Source: Megaleporinus macrocephalus (Eukaryota; Chordata; Actinopteri; Characiformes; Anostomidae). From it: a DNA stretch of 64,000 nt. Both the position numbers and the translations under genes were made by a program. Under the pieces are notes generated by a model. That model saw only the letters and a program-made list of their open reading frames with translations. It was not told the origin of the DNA and searched no databases. The stretch lies in assembly GCA_021613375.1 (NCBI GenBank), contig CM038704.1:33559488-33623487 (forward strand), in the 5' to 3' direction. Shown here piece by piece: positions 21,966 through 34,000 of this stretch (the stretch's first letter is position 1; every line of letters starts with the position of its first letter).

Positions 21966-23097
21966 CAATTTTTTAAATTATTTTTTAAATGTATTTATTT
22001 ATTAAACTACTGCATCACAATTGGACAAATCGAAACATTTGATATTTTCATGCAGAAATAATAAATATGTTTAATGAAAACATCAATTTCTCTAACCAAA
22101 CATTTGAACAGATTTATCTAGTTTTCCATGTGTTACACATTTCATGATTAATAAAAAGTCACATTTCATATCCATCTGTTACTTTCAGGCAATAGTGCCA
22201 GGCCTCAAAAGCAGCCAGATCAAACACATTATAGTGATAGAGTCTAGTAAATTAACCCTTCCCATACTGTATGAGGTGATTTTGCTTGGGTATTTCACAT
22301 GCACTGTTGTCTTCTTCCTTTCATCAATTACAATAGGTGTTGGATCGAGGCAAATGGTTGAGGCAAAGTTAGAAAAAAGAGTAGCAGCACAATTGTCATG
22401 CCATTTAACAGCTCTGACGGAAACCGTTTTGTTTTCAACAAATGCCCCCTTTCTTTCTCTTCATGTCTTAAATAGTAAGGAGACTACAAGACTGCAGTTC
22501 TTTTTTTTTTTTTTAATAAATAACTGTCCATTAGCCACACCACCACCCCTTCCAGGGACCAGAACATTTTCCCTTTCTTTCTGTTCTTGTTTTTCAGTTC
22601 ATAACTGCAGGGATTTTCTATTAATAGTAGTGTTGAAGCTTCAACAGTAAATCTCCCAGAGCGAAGACATAGATGATGAGATATGTTAATAGATTAAGTA
22701 AATGAACATATGGCCAAGCCCGCTGTGTTACAGCTATTGGCAACTTAAACAACTTGGAAAAACTAAAGGGGAAAACCTGTAATTGAGTATTTCACTAGAT
22801 TTCCACCAAGCAGTTAGGATGGTACTATTTGTGTTTTATTTGAAAAACTTGTTGATGTAATTGTTTTATCTAATGTTTTATCTCATGTCATAATTAAGTA
22901 CAAGTAGCTAGTGTCATAAAAAAAAGTGATGAAAATTTGGGGCTCTGAGGCCGCTCAGGCTTTTTAGATTTTTTTCTAGCATTTTATTTTTCCCATAGAA
23001 CTTTGCAACAGGAGAACCAGGAGGAGTGACAGAAAATATTTTTTTTGGAAGAATGTTCATTTTAATTGTTGATATTGGGCCTATTATTAGAATGAAT
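21966..23097. other. Unassigned stretch
   Basis: A 168-codon frame at 22144-22650 has no recognised domain, contains a poly-F run from a T-tract and is probably chance. No other feature was seen. Confidence 0.45.
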
Positions 23098-23098
23098 T

Positions 23099-23153
<55 letters not shown>
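23098..23153. repeat. (AAT)n microsatellite
   Basis: A pure AAT/TAA trinucleotide run of about 55 bases. Confidence 0.95.
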
Positions 23154-23253
23154 TAGGGAGTTAAATTGTATTTCAGGCAGTATGGAAGTGTGATTAATAA
23201 ACTGATCCCTGAGGTGTGAAGAAATGTAAATATCAAGGTATTTTCAATCAATC

Positions 23254-23330
23254 AACCTTTATTTCCACTCGGAAGTACATTGAGGGAGACCCTCATTTAC
23301 AATGTAGCCGAGCATTACAATTTTACAAAG
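23254..23330 (-). mobile_element. 3' tail of a LINE, probably LINE-B
   Basis: On the minus strand this ends with GTGGAAATAAAGGTTGATTGATTG, a LINE-type terminus with AATAAA and a short tandem tail. It probably belongs to the LINE-B coding region at 24738-26930, separated from it by A-rich DNA and a hAT-like insertion. That assignment is inference. Confidence 0.55.
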
Positions 23331-23339
23331 GGATTGAAA

Positions 23340-23758
23340 AAATATATATAATGAAATAAAATAAAATCAACTTTAATATAGCAACATTAGAAAAGTACAA
23401 AAAAAAAAAAAGATGTAAACAGAGTGGCAAGAAACAAGAAAACCATGATGAATCATAAAAGAAGGGGGCAAAAAATAAGAGAATAAAATAAAGAATAAGA
23501 CAGGAATAAATAAATAAAAAGAGTTAATAATAAAAACAAGACAAACTGAAAAAATACAGGGGTAATAACTATAATAACTATAACTATAAAATAAATAATA
23601 TTAATGCAAAAATAGAAATGGTAAAATAAGAATAAAAATAAATTAATAATTAAAAAAAATAAATAATGATAAAAATAAATAATGAAATAAACAAATAAAA
23701 TGATTTAAAAAAAAAAAGTATAGATTAAAAAAAAAGAAAAAAATTTAAAAACTATAAA
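23340..23758. repeat. A-rich low-complexity DNA
   Basis: Dense AATAAA/AAATAAAT and poly-A runs with no reading frame. Many apparent AATAAA words here are not meaningful polyadenylation signals. Confidence 0.8.
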
Positions 23759-23761
23759 ACT

Positions 23762-24676
23762 TAGGTGGACCGATCAGCATTTTTGAGGCCAATTCCGATC
23801 GCCGATCACCTTTCAACGCAATCGGCCGATAGCCGATACAGACAGAGGGCGGGGCTATATGCACGGCAGGGCTACATGTAGTTATTAGCGCAAGCAAGTC
23901 ATAAAACATGGTCTAACAAGCTCATGTGGAACAGCATAATATTTTTAACTAAATTAGCAGTAAATAAACAAAGTAAATCATACAAATATCGCCAATACTA
24001 CAATCATTAAATTTAGACCCTTAATTTAAAACAAAAAAGCTAATTAAATAAATGCAGCCAAAACTGCAGTCCTTAAACGCAGGTTATTTTAAACAAAAAA
24101 CTGCAATCATTAAATGTAGATCTAGTAGATTTAGATCTGCTGTTGTATTGTTTGTATCTGGTCTGCACAGTGTTCTGGGTTATCTGTTTTGTGCTAGCTG
24201 CACGTGCTAGCTCTGCTGTTTGCTGATACTCACTGTATTCAGCCGCGGGTGTACTCTAAAAACCGTATCAGATTAGAAGTGTTAAATGTCTTTGTCTTGA
24301 TTCCCCAACAAGACACAGTTAATTTTACAGATTTTAAAAACGCTCTGGATGAGTCTGTGTCACATACAGCAACAAGCTGCCAGACGGACGCAAGGCAAAG
24401 GAAAACTGTTCTCGAGAGGCGCGCCACTTCAGTCAGTCTGTCGAAAATGAAAGGGTATGTGTTTCCTATGTGGTTCAGATAGGAATTGCAAGGAGCTGGC
24501 CAGAGAGGTTTCAACAAAATGCAAGCTGGAAATACAGAAATTAGGCTCATTTGTTTAATGCCATTGATCACCTCGGAATCGGCTAAATTGGAGAAATATC
24601 GGTCGATCACGAATCTCATATTTTGATTAAAAATCAGCCGATACCGATACATAGCCGAACGATCTTTCCATCACTA
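23762..24676. mobile_element. Non-autonomous hAT-like element, copy 1
   Basis: The left end reads TAGGTGGACCGATCAGC. The right end, on the opposite strand, reads TAGTGATGGAAAGATC, an imperfect terminal inverted repeat. The interior near both ends is rich in GCCGATA/ATCGG words typical of a common fish hAT-like family. The frame at 24204-24482 and its minus-strand shadow show no transposase motif. A second copy lies at 27124-27966. Confidence 0.6.
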
Positions 24677-24737
24677 ATGATAAGAGAACAAAAAGCTCAG
24701 TTGAAACAGTCAAAGGCTGTCTGTAGGTAGTCAGAAA

Positions 24738-26208
24738 CTAAAAGTTTAAAATGATTGAGTGACCCCAGCAAACTGAGTTAAATAAAACTGGACCCAGGAT
24801 TGAGCCTTGAGGAACTCCTTTTGTTATAGGCTTTAGGTCAGATTTATGGTCACCCAAAGCCATACATTGTTTCCTGCCAGAAAGGTAATCCTGGGCCCAA
24901 AGCCGGTTGACCACAAAGTAAATTGTGGTCAACCGTATCAAAAGCTTTTGTGAGAGCACAGTACTTCTTCCTATCCAGTGCTAAATAGAAATCATTTAAA
25001 ATGAGTGTGGTCGCAGAGATGGTGCTGTGACTTTCTCTGAAGCCAGATTGATAGCTAGACAGAATGGAGTTTTCATAAAGGAATGATTTAAGCTGGTTAT
25101 TCACTAAAGATTCTAAAATTTTAGATAAGCAGAACAGTTTTAAAATGGGTCTGTAGTTATTCAGATCGGCTGCTTCTCCTCCTTTTCCAGATACTGCAAA
25201 CTCTGCAGGATAAAATAGAAAGACTAAAAATGCATGTAATATGTTCTAAAATAACTGAGGAGTTGAGAGATGCAGAAGGTAGGGTTCCAGACCATCCTCA
25301 TCTGTTGATTTTCGAGGATTAATAGTAGAAAGGGCGTTGGCCACAATGTGTGGAGAACAGGTCTGGATAGTGAAAGTATCAAGATTCCGGGAAGCAGTAG
25401 GAGTGGTAGAAGACTGATCTACAGGCAGGTTTACATCTGTGTTTTTAAATATCAGACCAGCTGCAACAAAGTGATCATTAAAAGCTTGGCACAATTTTTG
25501 CTAGATTTACTAAAAAGATCTAGTGCTTGATCTACATCTGCACTTTTAAAGGTTAAGTGAATTTCACTCACTGCATTGGAAAGAAAAGCTTGTGCATTAA
25601 TTTTTTTTTTTTTCTGACCACCATCCGAGAGCCTGGAATTGTTTCTAATGCACCCGATCGGGCAATGGTCACTAAAACCAAGATAAAAAACTCCAGAGTC
25701 AGTAATGTCAGATTGATTTGGTAGGGTCTTTGAGGTTTGGACGGGTTGACTCGGTAATGATCTGTGTAAGGATAAGATTGACAAAAACTTATTTTATATG
25801 ATCGGATGCATTAGAAAACCAATTAGGATTAAAAATCTCCTAGGACCAGCATTTCTAAAGCAATGCAACGCGATAAAAACTCAGCTAGTTCAACAGTTGC
25901 AGAGGGTGGAGCAGAAGGAGGCCTGTAGATTCCCACCAAGAAAAAAGAATAATTTTTTTTTCTGGGGACACCTTCAAAACTATAAACTCAAAACACTTTT
26001 CCTTTGAAATGGCCTTAACGACTTCAACTTGGATATTTGCTGTTATAAAAACAGCTACTCCACCTCCTCTAGTTTTTCTATCAATTCTGAAAATAGTGTA
26101 GTTTTGTAGGGCTACATCTGCATCGCATATGGACTGCTTAAGCCAAGTTTCTGTCAGGATTAAAATATCAGGATCAGACTGAGCAATTAAAATTTTCAGT
26201 TGATCCAA
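24738..26208 (-). pseudogene. LINE-B ORF2 (endonuclease and partial reverse transcriptase), broken
   Basis: Endonuclease blocks are ILILTETWLKQ and RGGGVAVFI (about 26100-26190). SDHCPIGCIRN (about 25640) is at the end of that domain. After the linker come SSYQSGFRESHST, TKAFDTVDHNLL and KGVPQGSILGPVLFNS from the reverse transcriptase. The catalytic YADD block and everything after it are missing, so the copy cannot encode an active enzyme. At least four frame changes are visible. Confidence 0.8.
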
Positions 26209-26289
26209 TTTATCCTTCTACGGTAAACTTCTGATATTTAAGTGAAGTATACCGAGACCCTTTCTTTGTTTAAAGTTATTGAGATCATT

Positions 26290-26930
26290 TAAAGGGTCTA
26301 CAGGAGGGACATGCAGGTAGCGGAGAAGGCTCAATGTAGATTAGATTGTTTGTATTAATAAAACTTCTAGATTTTATTGTATTTTATCTTTTATGTTTAT
26401 GTAGAATGCTGGTCCTAGTTCTACACACATTCACTACCGGTATAACTGAATGATTACCCTCATTTTTACTCAGTCAACTAAGGTTAAGATCAGAGTAGAA
26501 CATGTTGTGCCCTAAAATCTGAGAACCGAGTCTGCTTGGATGAATTCCATCAGGTCTGTAAAATGATGGCCAGTTCCAGAAGAGATTAAAATTGTCAATA
26601 AAAGCTAGGCCAGAGGAGAGGCAGGTCTTTTGAAGCCAGGTATGAAGGTTTAGAGTGCGACTAAAACGATCCTAAACGATGGGATTGGGCCCACAGTCCC
26701 ACAGTCCTTAATGGTGGATATAAGATCTGTAAAGTCTCTTTTCAGTAGCTCTGCTCTTTAAGTTTTGATGTCGTTACATCCAACATGTATGATTACCTTT
26801 TGTACAGAGTGATATCTCTGTAGCAGAGCAGGAAGTTGCTGTGCAATGTCTGCAACTTTAGCACCAGAGACTGAGTACACAATGGCTGTGTGAAGATTTC
26901 TCGTGATAGAGTCACCTACCACCTACTAGT
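26290..26930 (-). pseudogene. LINE-B ORF1 remnant, SGNH esterase-like
   Basis: Minus-strand translation gives GAKVADIAQQLPALLQRYHS, then VIIHVGCNDIK (the GGND block with Gly to Cys) and RPDGIHPSRLG (Asp-His block V). The order and spacing match an SGNH esterase ORF1. Stops and frame changes between the blocks show it is dead. Confidence 0.6.
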
Positions 26931-27123
26931 TGGAGAGGTGTCTTGGGCTGGTCGTCTCTGAAGACTCGGATACGCAGGGCGCTGGTCAATCCGTGGCGTG
27001 CCGTTTATCCCAGTCCTTTGCATCCCAGTTAAATTAAGAGGCAAAATCTCTGATTTTGAGCAGCTGATGGAGGAGCCAGATACCTTCAATTAGCCTAGGG
27101 GATGTACAATGGCCATAATACGC

Positions 27124-27966
27124 CATAAACTAGAGATAGACCAATCAGCGTTTTTGAGGCCGGTTCCCATCGCTGATCACCTGTCAATGCAATCAACCGA
27201 TAGCCGATACCGATCGAGGGCGGTGCTATGTGCCACGGCAGGGCTACGTGCCACGGCACGGCTACGTGCAATTTTTAGAGCAAGAAAGTCATGAAACATG
27301 GTCAAAACTGGTTTATTACCATTTTTAACGAGCTCATGTGAAACAGCATAATATTTTTAACGAAATTAGAAGTTGGTCTATGTGGGCGTAAACCGCTTGA
27401 TGCAGCTCCAGAAGAGCGACATCTGAAAAGTATTTCCTACTAGGAACGGCATACCATGGATCCAGGTGGAATATTAAGCAGCAAAATGCCACATCTTCTA
27501 CAGCCGAGAAGGGCTGGTTATCTAGCACTATAAACTAGACTAGCATTATAATCACTTTGGCTGTGATTCTCTTAGCTCTCTGGCTGTTGCTGCTGCTGTA
27601 CTGGTTCTACCGGTTAAATGTGGTCCGCACGGTTCTCTGGGTTTTGTTTTTTGCTAGCTGCGCATACTAACTCTGCTGTTTGCTGATACTCACTGTATTT
27701 AACCACATGGTGTACTCTAAAGTGCCGTATCAGATAGTAGTGTTAAATGTCTTTGTTTTGGTTCCCCTACGAGACACGGAGATTTCACTAATTTTATAGA
27801 TAATACAAACTGCACTGGATGAGAGTCACATACACAGAAAGACGACATGTTTTTTGTCGGCACATGCGGTGAACACCGTAAACTTTTGTCACGAGGCCAC
27901 TGCTTTAGTTAGTCTGTGGAAAGGGTGTGTATTTCCACCAAGCGGTTCAGATAAGAATTGCATGAA
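27124..27966. mobile_element. Non-autonomous hAT-like element, copy 2 (3'-truncated)
   Basis: It starts CTAGAGATAGACCAATCAGCG and follows copy 1 (23762-24676) block by block: GAGGC, GCCGATAC, CATGAAACATGGTC, TTTGCTGATACTCACTGTATT and GGTTCAGATAAGAATTGCA. It then ends early beside the Tc1-like element. Same orientation as copy 1. Confidence 0.6.
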
Positions 27967-27999
27967 GTAATGAAGTACAATAAGCAGTCCATATGTGTG

Positions 28000-28995
28000 T
28001 TAACTTTTTATTGACAAATATATGGAGTTTAGGCAAAAACACTGTGATATTTACAGTGTTGACCCTTCTTTAAGACTTCTGCAATTCGCCTCGGCATGCT
28101 GGATATCAGCTTATGAAAAAAACTTTAAGATGGCAACCTATTTTTGCCTAACAATGCTTGGAGTTGATCACAGTTTCTGGGATTTTGTTTGTCCACCATT
28201 TTTTTGAGGATTGACCATAGGTTCTCAATGGGATTGAGATCTGGGGAGTTTCCTGGCCGTGGAGCCAAAATTTCAATATGTTGTTCACCGAGCCACTTGT
28301 TCATCTCCAAATTGTTTCTGGATAATAGTAGAAGTTGCTCCTGGAGGATGTTTAGAAACCATTCCTTGTTCATGGCAGTGTTCTTAGGCAAATTTTTAAC
28401 AAACCCACTCCCCTGGATAATAAGCAGCCACACACATAAATGGTCTCAGGATTCTTCAAAGATACTTCTTTGGTGAACTTCTTGACACCAAGCCATCCTC
28501 CCACGGTGTGTTCAGATGCACTCACACCTGCCCTCTGCCATTCCTGAGTAAGCTCTGCACTGGTGGTGACCCGATCTTGTAGCTGCATCCTATTTAGGAG
28601 ACGGTCCTGACACTTGCTTTCTTGGGCACCCTGAAGCCTTCTTCACAGCAACCACTAACCATACTCCTTAAAGTACTTAATGATTGGATAAATGGTTGAT
28701 TGGGGTGCTCTTACAATCAGCAATGTCCTTGCCTGTGAAACCCTTTTGACGCAATGCAATGATGACCGCAAGTGTTTCTTTGGAGGTAACCATGGTTAAC
28801 AAAAAACTTTAAAGCACCACTACACTTTTAAAGCAACCAGTCTGGTCTTCTAATCAGCATAATAGAGTGGCATCAGCTGTCTTGTCCTCATTATCCTTTT
28901 TTCCTGTGCTAACAAGATCATCACTGAAATAATGTTTGCAGGGCTGTAATGCAGTGGCTGTAATGCACCAAAAAGTGTGCCATTCTCAAACTTTT
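28000..28995 (-). mobile_element. Tc1/mariner-like element, minus strand
   Basis: A transposase pseudogene occupies about 28125-28793. The Met at 28793 begins MVTSKETLAVIIALRQKGFT, a Tc1-type helix-turn-helix start. A middle part reads RVTTSAELTQEWQRAGVSAS. The C-terminal part has PGNSPDLNPIENLWSILKK, the NPIENLW catalytic block. Stops, frameshifts and a missing central segment with the first catalytic Asp make it inactive. Terminal repeats are not resolved. Confidence 0.75.
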
Positions 28996-29009
28996 TCGCC
29001 ATGACTGCA

Positions 29010-29910
29010 CGTGGACAAAATTCTTGTTACCCTCCCATTAAAGAAAGAAAAACCAAAATATGGTCAAAATAATTTGACCATATTGACATTTTAAATTAAA
29101 GTTTGTCCTGTAATTAGCATCACAGGTGTTTTCAAACTTCAGGCAGTCTTCCACTTTAAAGGATAAAAAGCAGTCACTGTGCGGTTTGGTATCATGGGTA
29201 CCACACTGAACACGGACCACAGAAAAAAGAAGAGAGTTGTCTCAGAAGATTAGAAAAAAAATGGGGTTAAGCGTACAGGCCATCTCCAAGCAGACTGATG
29301 CTCCTGTTACTACAGTTGCACATATTATTCACAAGTTTAAGGTCTACGGGACTGTACTCAACCTCCCTGGACGTGGCCACAAGAGGGACATTGATGACAA
29401 ATTGAAGACACGGATAATACGAATGGTAACCAAAGAGCCCAGAACAGCCTTCCAAAGAGATTAGAGGTGAACTCCAAGGTCAAGGTACATCAGTGTCAGA
29501 TCACACCACCCGTTGTTTTAGCCAAAGCAGACTTAATGGAAGACGACTGGGGAGGAAAAGTTTTGTCTTAAATGTCTTGAATATGTGCAGGGTACAATGA
29601 AATTAAACTAAGGCATTCTGAAGCAAAATGTGCTGCTCAATGTCAAAAATCTTGGTCTCAGTCGCAGGTCAGGGGTCTACCAACAAGATATTGACCCAAA
29701 ACACACAGCTAAAAAACCCCAAGAATGGCTAAGCATTGGATTGAAAGTGGCCTTCTGTGAGCCCTGATCTAAATCCTTTTGGAAATCCATGAAAGGAACT
29801 GAAACATGCAGTTTGGAGAAGACACCCTTAAAACTTGAATAATTTTAGAATGTTTGATTTGTAATCTGTAGACATCTTTGGCCATGAGTTTTCTGTATTG
29901 GAGCTATATT
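29010..29910 (+). mobile_element. Tc1/mariner-like element, plus strand
   Basis: The frame at 29237-29464 reads LSVQAISKQTDAPVTTVAHI, FKVYGTVLNLPGRGHKR and IIRMVTKEPRT, the paired DNA-binding domain of a Tc1 transposase. Later remnants are DPKHTAKKPQEWL (about 29695) and PDLNPFGNPW (about 29765), the catalytic region with the usual NPIENLW decayed. Frameshifts and an internal deletion separate them. It is opposite in strand to its neighbour at 28000-28995 and from a different subfamily. Confidence 0.75.
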
Positions 29911-30194
29911 AACCTCTGTACCTGTATAAAAAAAATCAAGGCATTTTACATGTTTGACAGGCCCATGGCAACCACTCAAATACCAAGACATTATGTTATA
30001 CAGATAAATCATGTATTGTTACATGACTGATAAGTATGAGAAAGAAAAAAGTAAAACAGATGAGGCAAAATTAGAAACCAATAAAAAACAGAAATCAGTA
30101 AAAAATTAACCCTGGTAAAGAATCCAAACATAAGATTTAATGATCTGCCTGGCTACCCTTCCAATTAAATATATACATACACATATACTTAAGA

Positions 30195-30680
30195 AGGTTA
30201 GTCACAATGCGGTCAGCAGTAGTATTAGAATTAAGGAGTTTGCAGCCACTGCCCTGCCCTGTTCTTCTGTCTGTCACTGTCTGCATCCCCTGTCTTAGCC
30301 ATGTGCGTCTGTTTATGTTTTGTCATGTGCTCCTGTGTCTCGGTGCCTCACCTGTCCCTAGTGTGTGGCTCATCCCATTTGTTCCCAGGTGTTTCATATT
30401 CCCTGTAAAGCCGTCAGTTTGTCCCTGTCTTTGACGTACTTTTTCATGGTCACTGTCTTAAGTATTGATTCCTGTTTCGTGGGTTTTTGCCTTTGATTCT
30501 GTCCTGTCTCACTACCCGTTTCCCTGGTCCGTTCTCTTGATTCCATTAATGTTTTGTCGTGTAAGTTTGTTTTGGTTTCCCATTGTTTCTTTTTATTTTC
30601 ATAACATATATGTATCCACCAACCCTTGCCACACAAGCATATATGTAACAAATTAAAACTCACAGCTCGCAGCAAAACAT
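30195..30680. repeat. Pyrimidine-rich repeat, possible degraded retroelement end
   Basis: A block rich in CCCTGT/CTGTC/TGTC words, ending AAATTAAAACTCACAGCTCGCAG just upstream (in plus coordinates) of fam210b exon 2. It looks like the end region of a retroelement, but no paired repeat or coding sequence was found. Confidence 0.3.
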
Positions 30681-30832
30681 TGTGTAATATAATTCCTCAT
30701 TTGCCATTTTTTCTGGAGTAATTAAGTTTGGAGTCGCAATAAATGTGACAAGAATGTTATTTGTACATATTGTTAATCATCTGAAAAGAATAAAACTAAG
30801 TAAACAAAGTAATGAAAAAAGAACTTGCTCAC

Positions 30833-31005
30833 CTAGACACAGCAATGTAGAAAATTCCAAGGGAAATCAGGGATATTCCAACATGAAATGACACACCAAC
30901 AGCACCATATTCCTTAAAAACCTTCTTCAACTGTGTTGTTTTACTTTGATTCTTTTCATGCTCTGGCTCTTTATCTTCCTCTTTTGGTCCCCTAGTAGGT
31001 TGTAC
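30833..31005 (-). CDS. fam210b: fam210b exon 2
   Basis: Acceptor CTGCCTCATTAG precedes the exon and donor TCTAG/GTGAGC follows it. It is 173 bases long, entering in phase 0 and leaving with two bases (AG) that join T from exon 3 to make Ser. It encodes an acidic and charged linker (VQPTRGPKEEDKEPEHEK), QLKKVFKEYG, and the first DUF1279 hydrophobic segment (GVSFHVGISLISLGIFYI). This helix is probably the membrane anchor in the inner mitochondrial membrane. Similarity to FAM210B is clear in the KKVFKEYGAVGVS block. Confidence 0.93.
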
Positions 31006-34000
31006 CTAATGAGGCAGAGAATTGAAAGCGTTGAGTATAGATATTCATGCAACTAAATTTAAGTACAAAATTCAAATATTAATTCAAGTATCAAATATTG
31101 TGCAAGGTTACATGGTAAGTGCACAACATGTACATGATGTGATTACAAGGAGGTATGCACAGCATTCAGTACTAGGCAGTATAGACAATGACAGCAGTGA
31201 CTGAAATCACTCAGTCCTATTATAAATCTGTTGGATAGCTTTTCTTTAGCAAATCTGTTTTTTGTTTTTTTTAAATCATCAGTTTTGGTGCAAAATACAA
31301 ATTTATGCAGCACTGTATGGGCCTCCATCCCTTATCATTCCAGCAGGTTTCACTGACGTTTACCATGACCCATTCAACTAATCAAGAACTTCTAAAAGCA
31401 ATAACTGGATGGATCTGGTGCAGCCGATTATGGCTGTTTGCCGAAGTCTGCAGGTGGGTAGATGATAGCGTTGGTTTACGTTGCAGTTTGGGGTTACATT
31501 TTTGTTTGTTCCATAATGTGCATGTTTAATTACTAAATAAACAATCAAATGTGGCGTCATCATTTTAATGCAGGTTTGGCCCATTCAAATGTTTAAGTTT
31601 AATGTTTCAGTTTTTTTAATAAAATGACTAACTAAATATGTAACAAGAGCAAAAAAGTGGCTCAAAAGTGCTTGTTTTGTAGTGGTGGAGAATACTGTCT
31701 AGGTCTTTAATTTAATAAGGAGATCTAAAATCTGGTAACTGTGACTCATTAACTGTGTACCATTAAACCAGTGCTGTGTGGACTGAGGGAATTGTCATCT
31801 TGTAAATGTAAATGTAGCCATTGCAAGTGGCATTCTGTGTTGAATTTGGACAAACCACTTGTTATATTAAATTATTGTTGTTTAAGTTGCTAGTAAACCT
31901 AATTTGTAGTGGGGGCTGAATAATTTTGACTGAAACTGTACATTACTGTGGGGTTATTTTGGCCCATTTTTCTTGGCAGAACTGATTTAATCTAACCACA
32001 TCAGAGGCAAAGCATTTCAGCCATTTAAGTCAGAACTTTAACCATGTTTCTCAAATTGTTTCTTTTTTTTGTTTCTTTCCTCCCATAACCTTTTAACCTT
32101 CACTGTACTGTCCATATTGGTATTGCAAAACTTGCTGTAAAATCTTTTTGTCACAATGCTTATTTGTTTCATGTGTCTCACAATAGTGCATCTACCTCCC
32201 GTGAACGTCCTTAGCTTAGTATGTATAAAACTGTATCTGTAAAAACCTTTTAAAAATCAGCCATCGGAATATCAAACCTATTTCTAATCTCTTGGAATGA
32301 GAGGATATGACTGTTCTGCAGTGATATCACCACTGTTCTGCACTATGTCACCAAAAACCCTTATCGCCTTGTTTCCAATCAGCAAGCCCAGAGGACAAAT
32401 CTGGATTTTCATGTATGGAAGTTAATAAGGATAAGCAGTTACTAAATCCCTCCAATATCCCCTAGGTATAAATCATGTTCTTTAGGATAACATTATTACT
32501 TGTTAACTTGGGATACATAAGTTAACTTGGGAAGGTTCAAGGTTATGGAGGGGAATTTTAGAGCAGAACCAGGCGGAATTAGGATCTTTAAAAATCCATT
32601 CCAGAATAAATTTAAAATGTGCTGACAGAGTTTATCTCTGGCCTAGGTCTCTTTCCACATCAGATAATGGAATTATGACACCATTTATTTGTGCCTGGCT
32701 TTTTCTTAAGAGAAGCACTGGGATTTTTGGAAGACATACAAAAAAATGCAGGAGGATATTCCTTTCAATTAAATAAATATGCCCTAACAAAGATCTATCT
32801 AGATCTTTTTTTATAGCCAGAGGAGGAGAGACAAGGTTGAGTTTAAACAGATCTTTTTGTTGTGGAGAAATATACCTAATATATCTTTATACCTAAATAT
32901 GTAAAAATTGGAGACCATCAAAATGAATAAACAGAGCCATGGCTTTACTTTTAGAAAAAAAACAGATCCACATAACGCACCATTTTTAATAATTAGCTCT
33001 AGTAATCTGTGAATCAACTGACTCAGATCCAAACATTGTCAGCATACAGTGAAACCTCCCAAATTAAACGTATACAAGGTAAAAGTTAACTAGGGCCATT
33101 AAATAGGGCCAACCAATTTAAGGATTTTTCTGTGTCAAGGGAACTAACCAGGAAATAACTCCAGGCTATACTACACTCCTAACATTGTGCAAATAATATC
33201 TACCTTGCACAAATCCGATCTGATCATGAGCAACATGGTTCCCTTTTGGAATCAAGTTTACAGGAGTAAAAGATTCCATGGCACGCTACAACTTCAAAAG
33301 CCTAAGATTATTTACTTGAACTATTCATAGAAATACAATGCTTCTTCAACAAACTTCCACAAGTTGTTAGAACAGCAGATTCTCATGCGGCTGTCAAATA
33401 CAAACTGAATATCCATATCTTTGTGAAGTACTTATTAAAATGCATTGCACTGCACATGTTCTGTCTTTAACACTTTTTTTTCGCACTGCCTTTTGTTTCA
33501 GTCACTGAGTTCAAGCGTCATTTGGACTCTAACCTAGATGTGTGAACTAAGATACATTCTGTGACTGGACAACAAAGTTGTCAAGCAACAAAAGTCTTTT
33601 ACAGGGAAGGCCTTGCTTATTTCGTCAAGACAATGCCAAATCACATTTTGCAGGTAGTATAACTTGATGCCTAACTGGTTGCTCCATTTGCTATCACAAA
33701 TATTAACAAAAAGGGCCATTTAACCTAATCTATTGGTTCTGTGAAACAGCAAAAAGATAATTTTACCTACCTGTTCAACCAAAATATTTTCTCATTACTT
33801 TTTGTGCTTTTTCAGATACAGCACATGCATTGTTATCTAGTTATTAAACATAATTAGCAAAGATGTCATGAATAAAATTGGCTGTCTTATAGAAACAATG
33901 TCTTATTTTCTGCACATTTCACAGTCAAAATACAGTCTGAAGAAATGGCTATATATTATATATAGCATACTGATTATTTTTAGCAGATAATATGTATAAG

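Larger units (their letters stand above)
24700..27070 (-). mobile_element. CR1/L2-like LINE (LINE-B), coding part
   Basis: A second esterase-type LINE on the minus strand, different in sequence from LINE-A. From right to left: an SGNH ORF1 remnant, an endonuclease, and a reverse transcriptase truncated after the QGS block. Stops and frameshifts are frequent. It lies in fam210b intron 2 in the same orientation as the gene. Confidence 0.75.
19024..30832 (-). other. fam210b intron 2, repeat-filled
   Basis: Bounded by GT (30832-30831) and AG (19025-19024) on the minus strand. It contains the LINE-B, hAT-like and Tc1-like insertions listed separately. No additional coding exon was recognised inside it. 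Confidence 0.8.

Noticed and set aside
22144..22650. 168-codon plus-strand frame
   Set aside because: No recognisable domain, contains a T-tract-derived Phe run, lies within an intron on the opposite strand and has chance-like composition.
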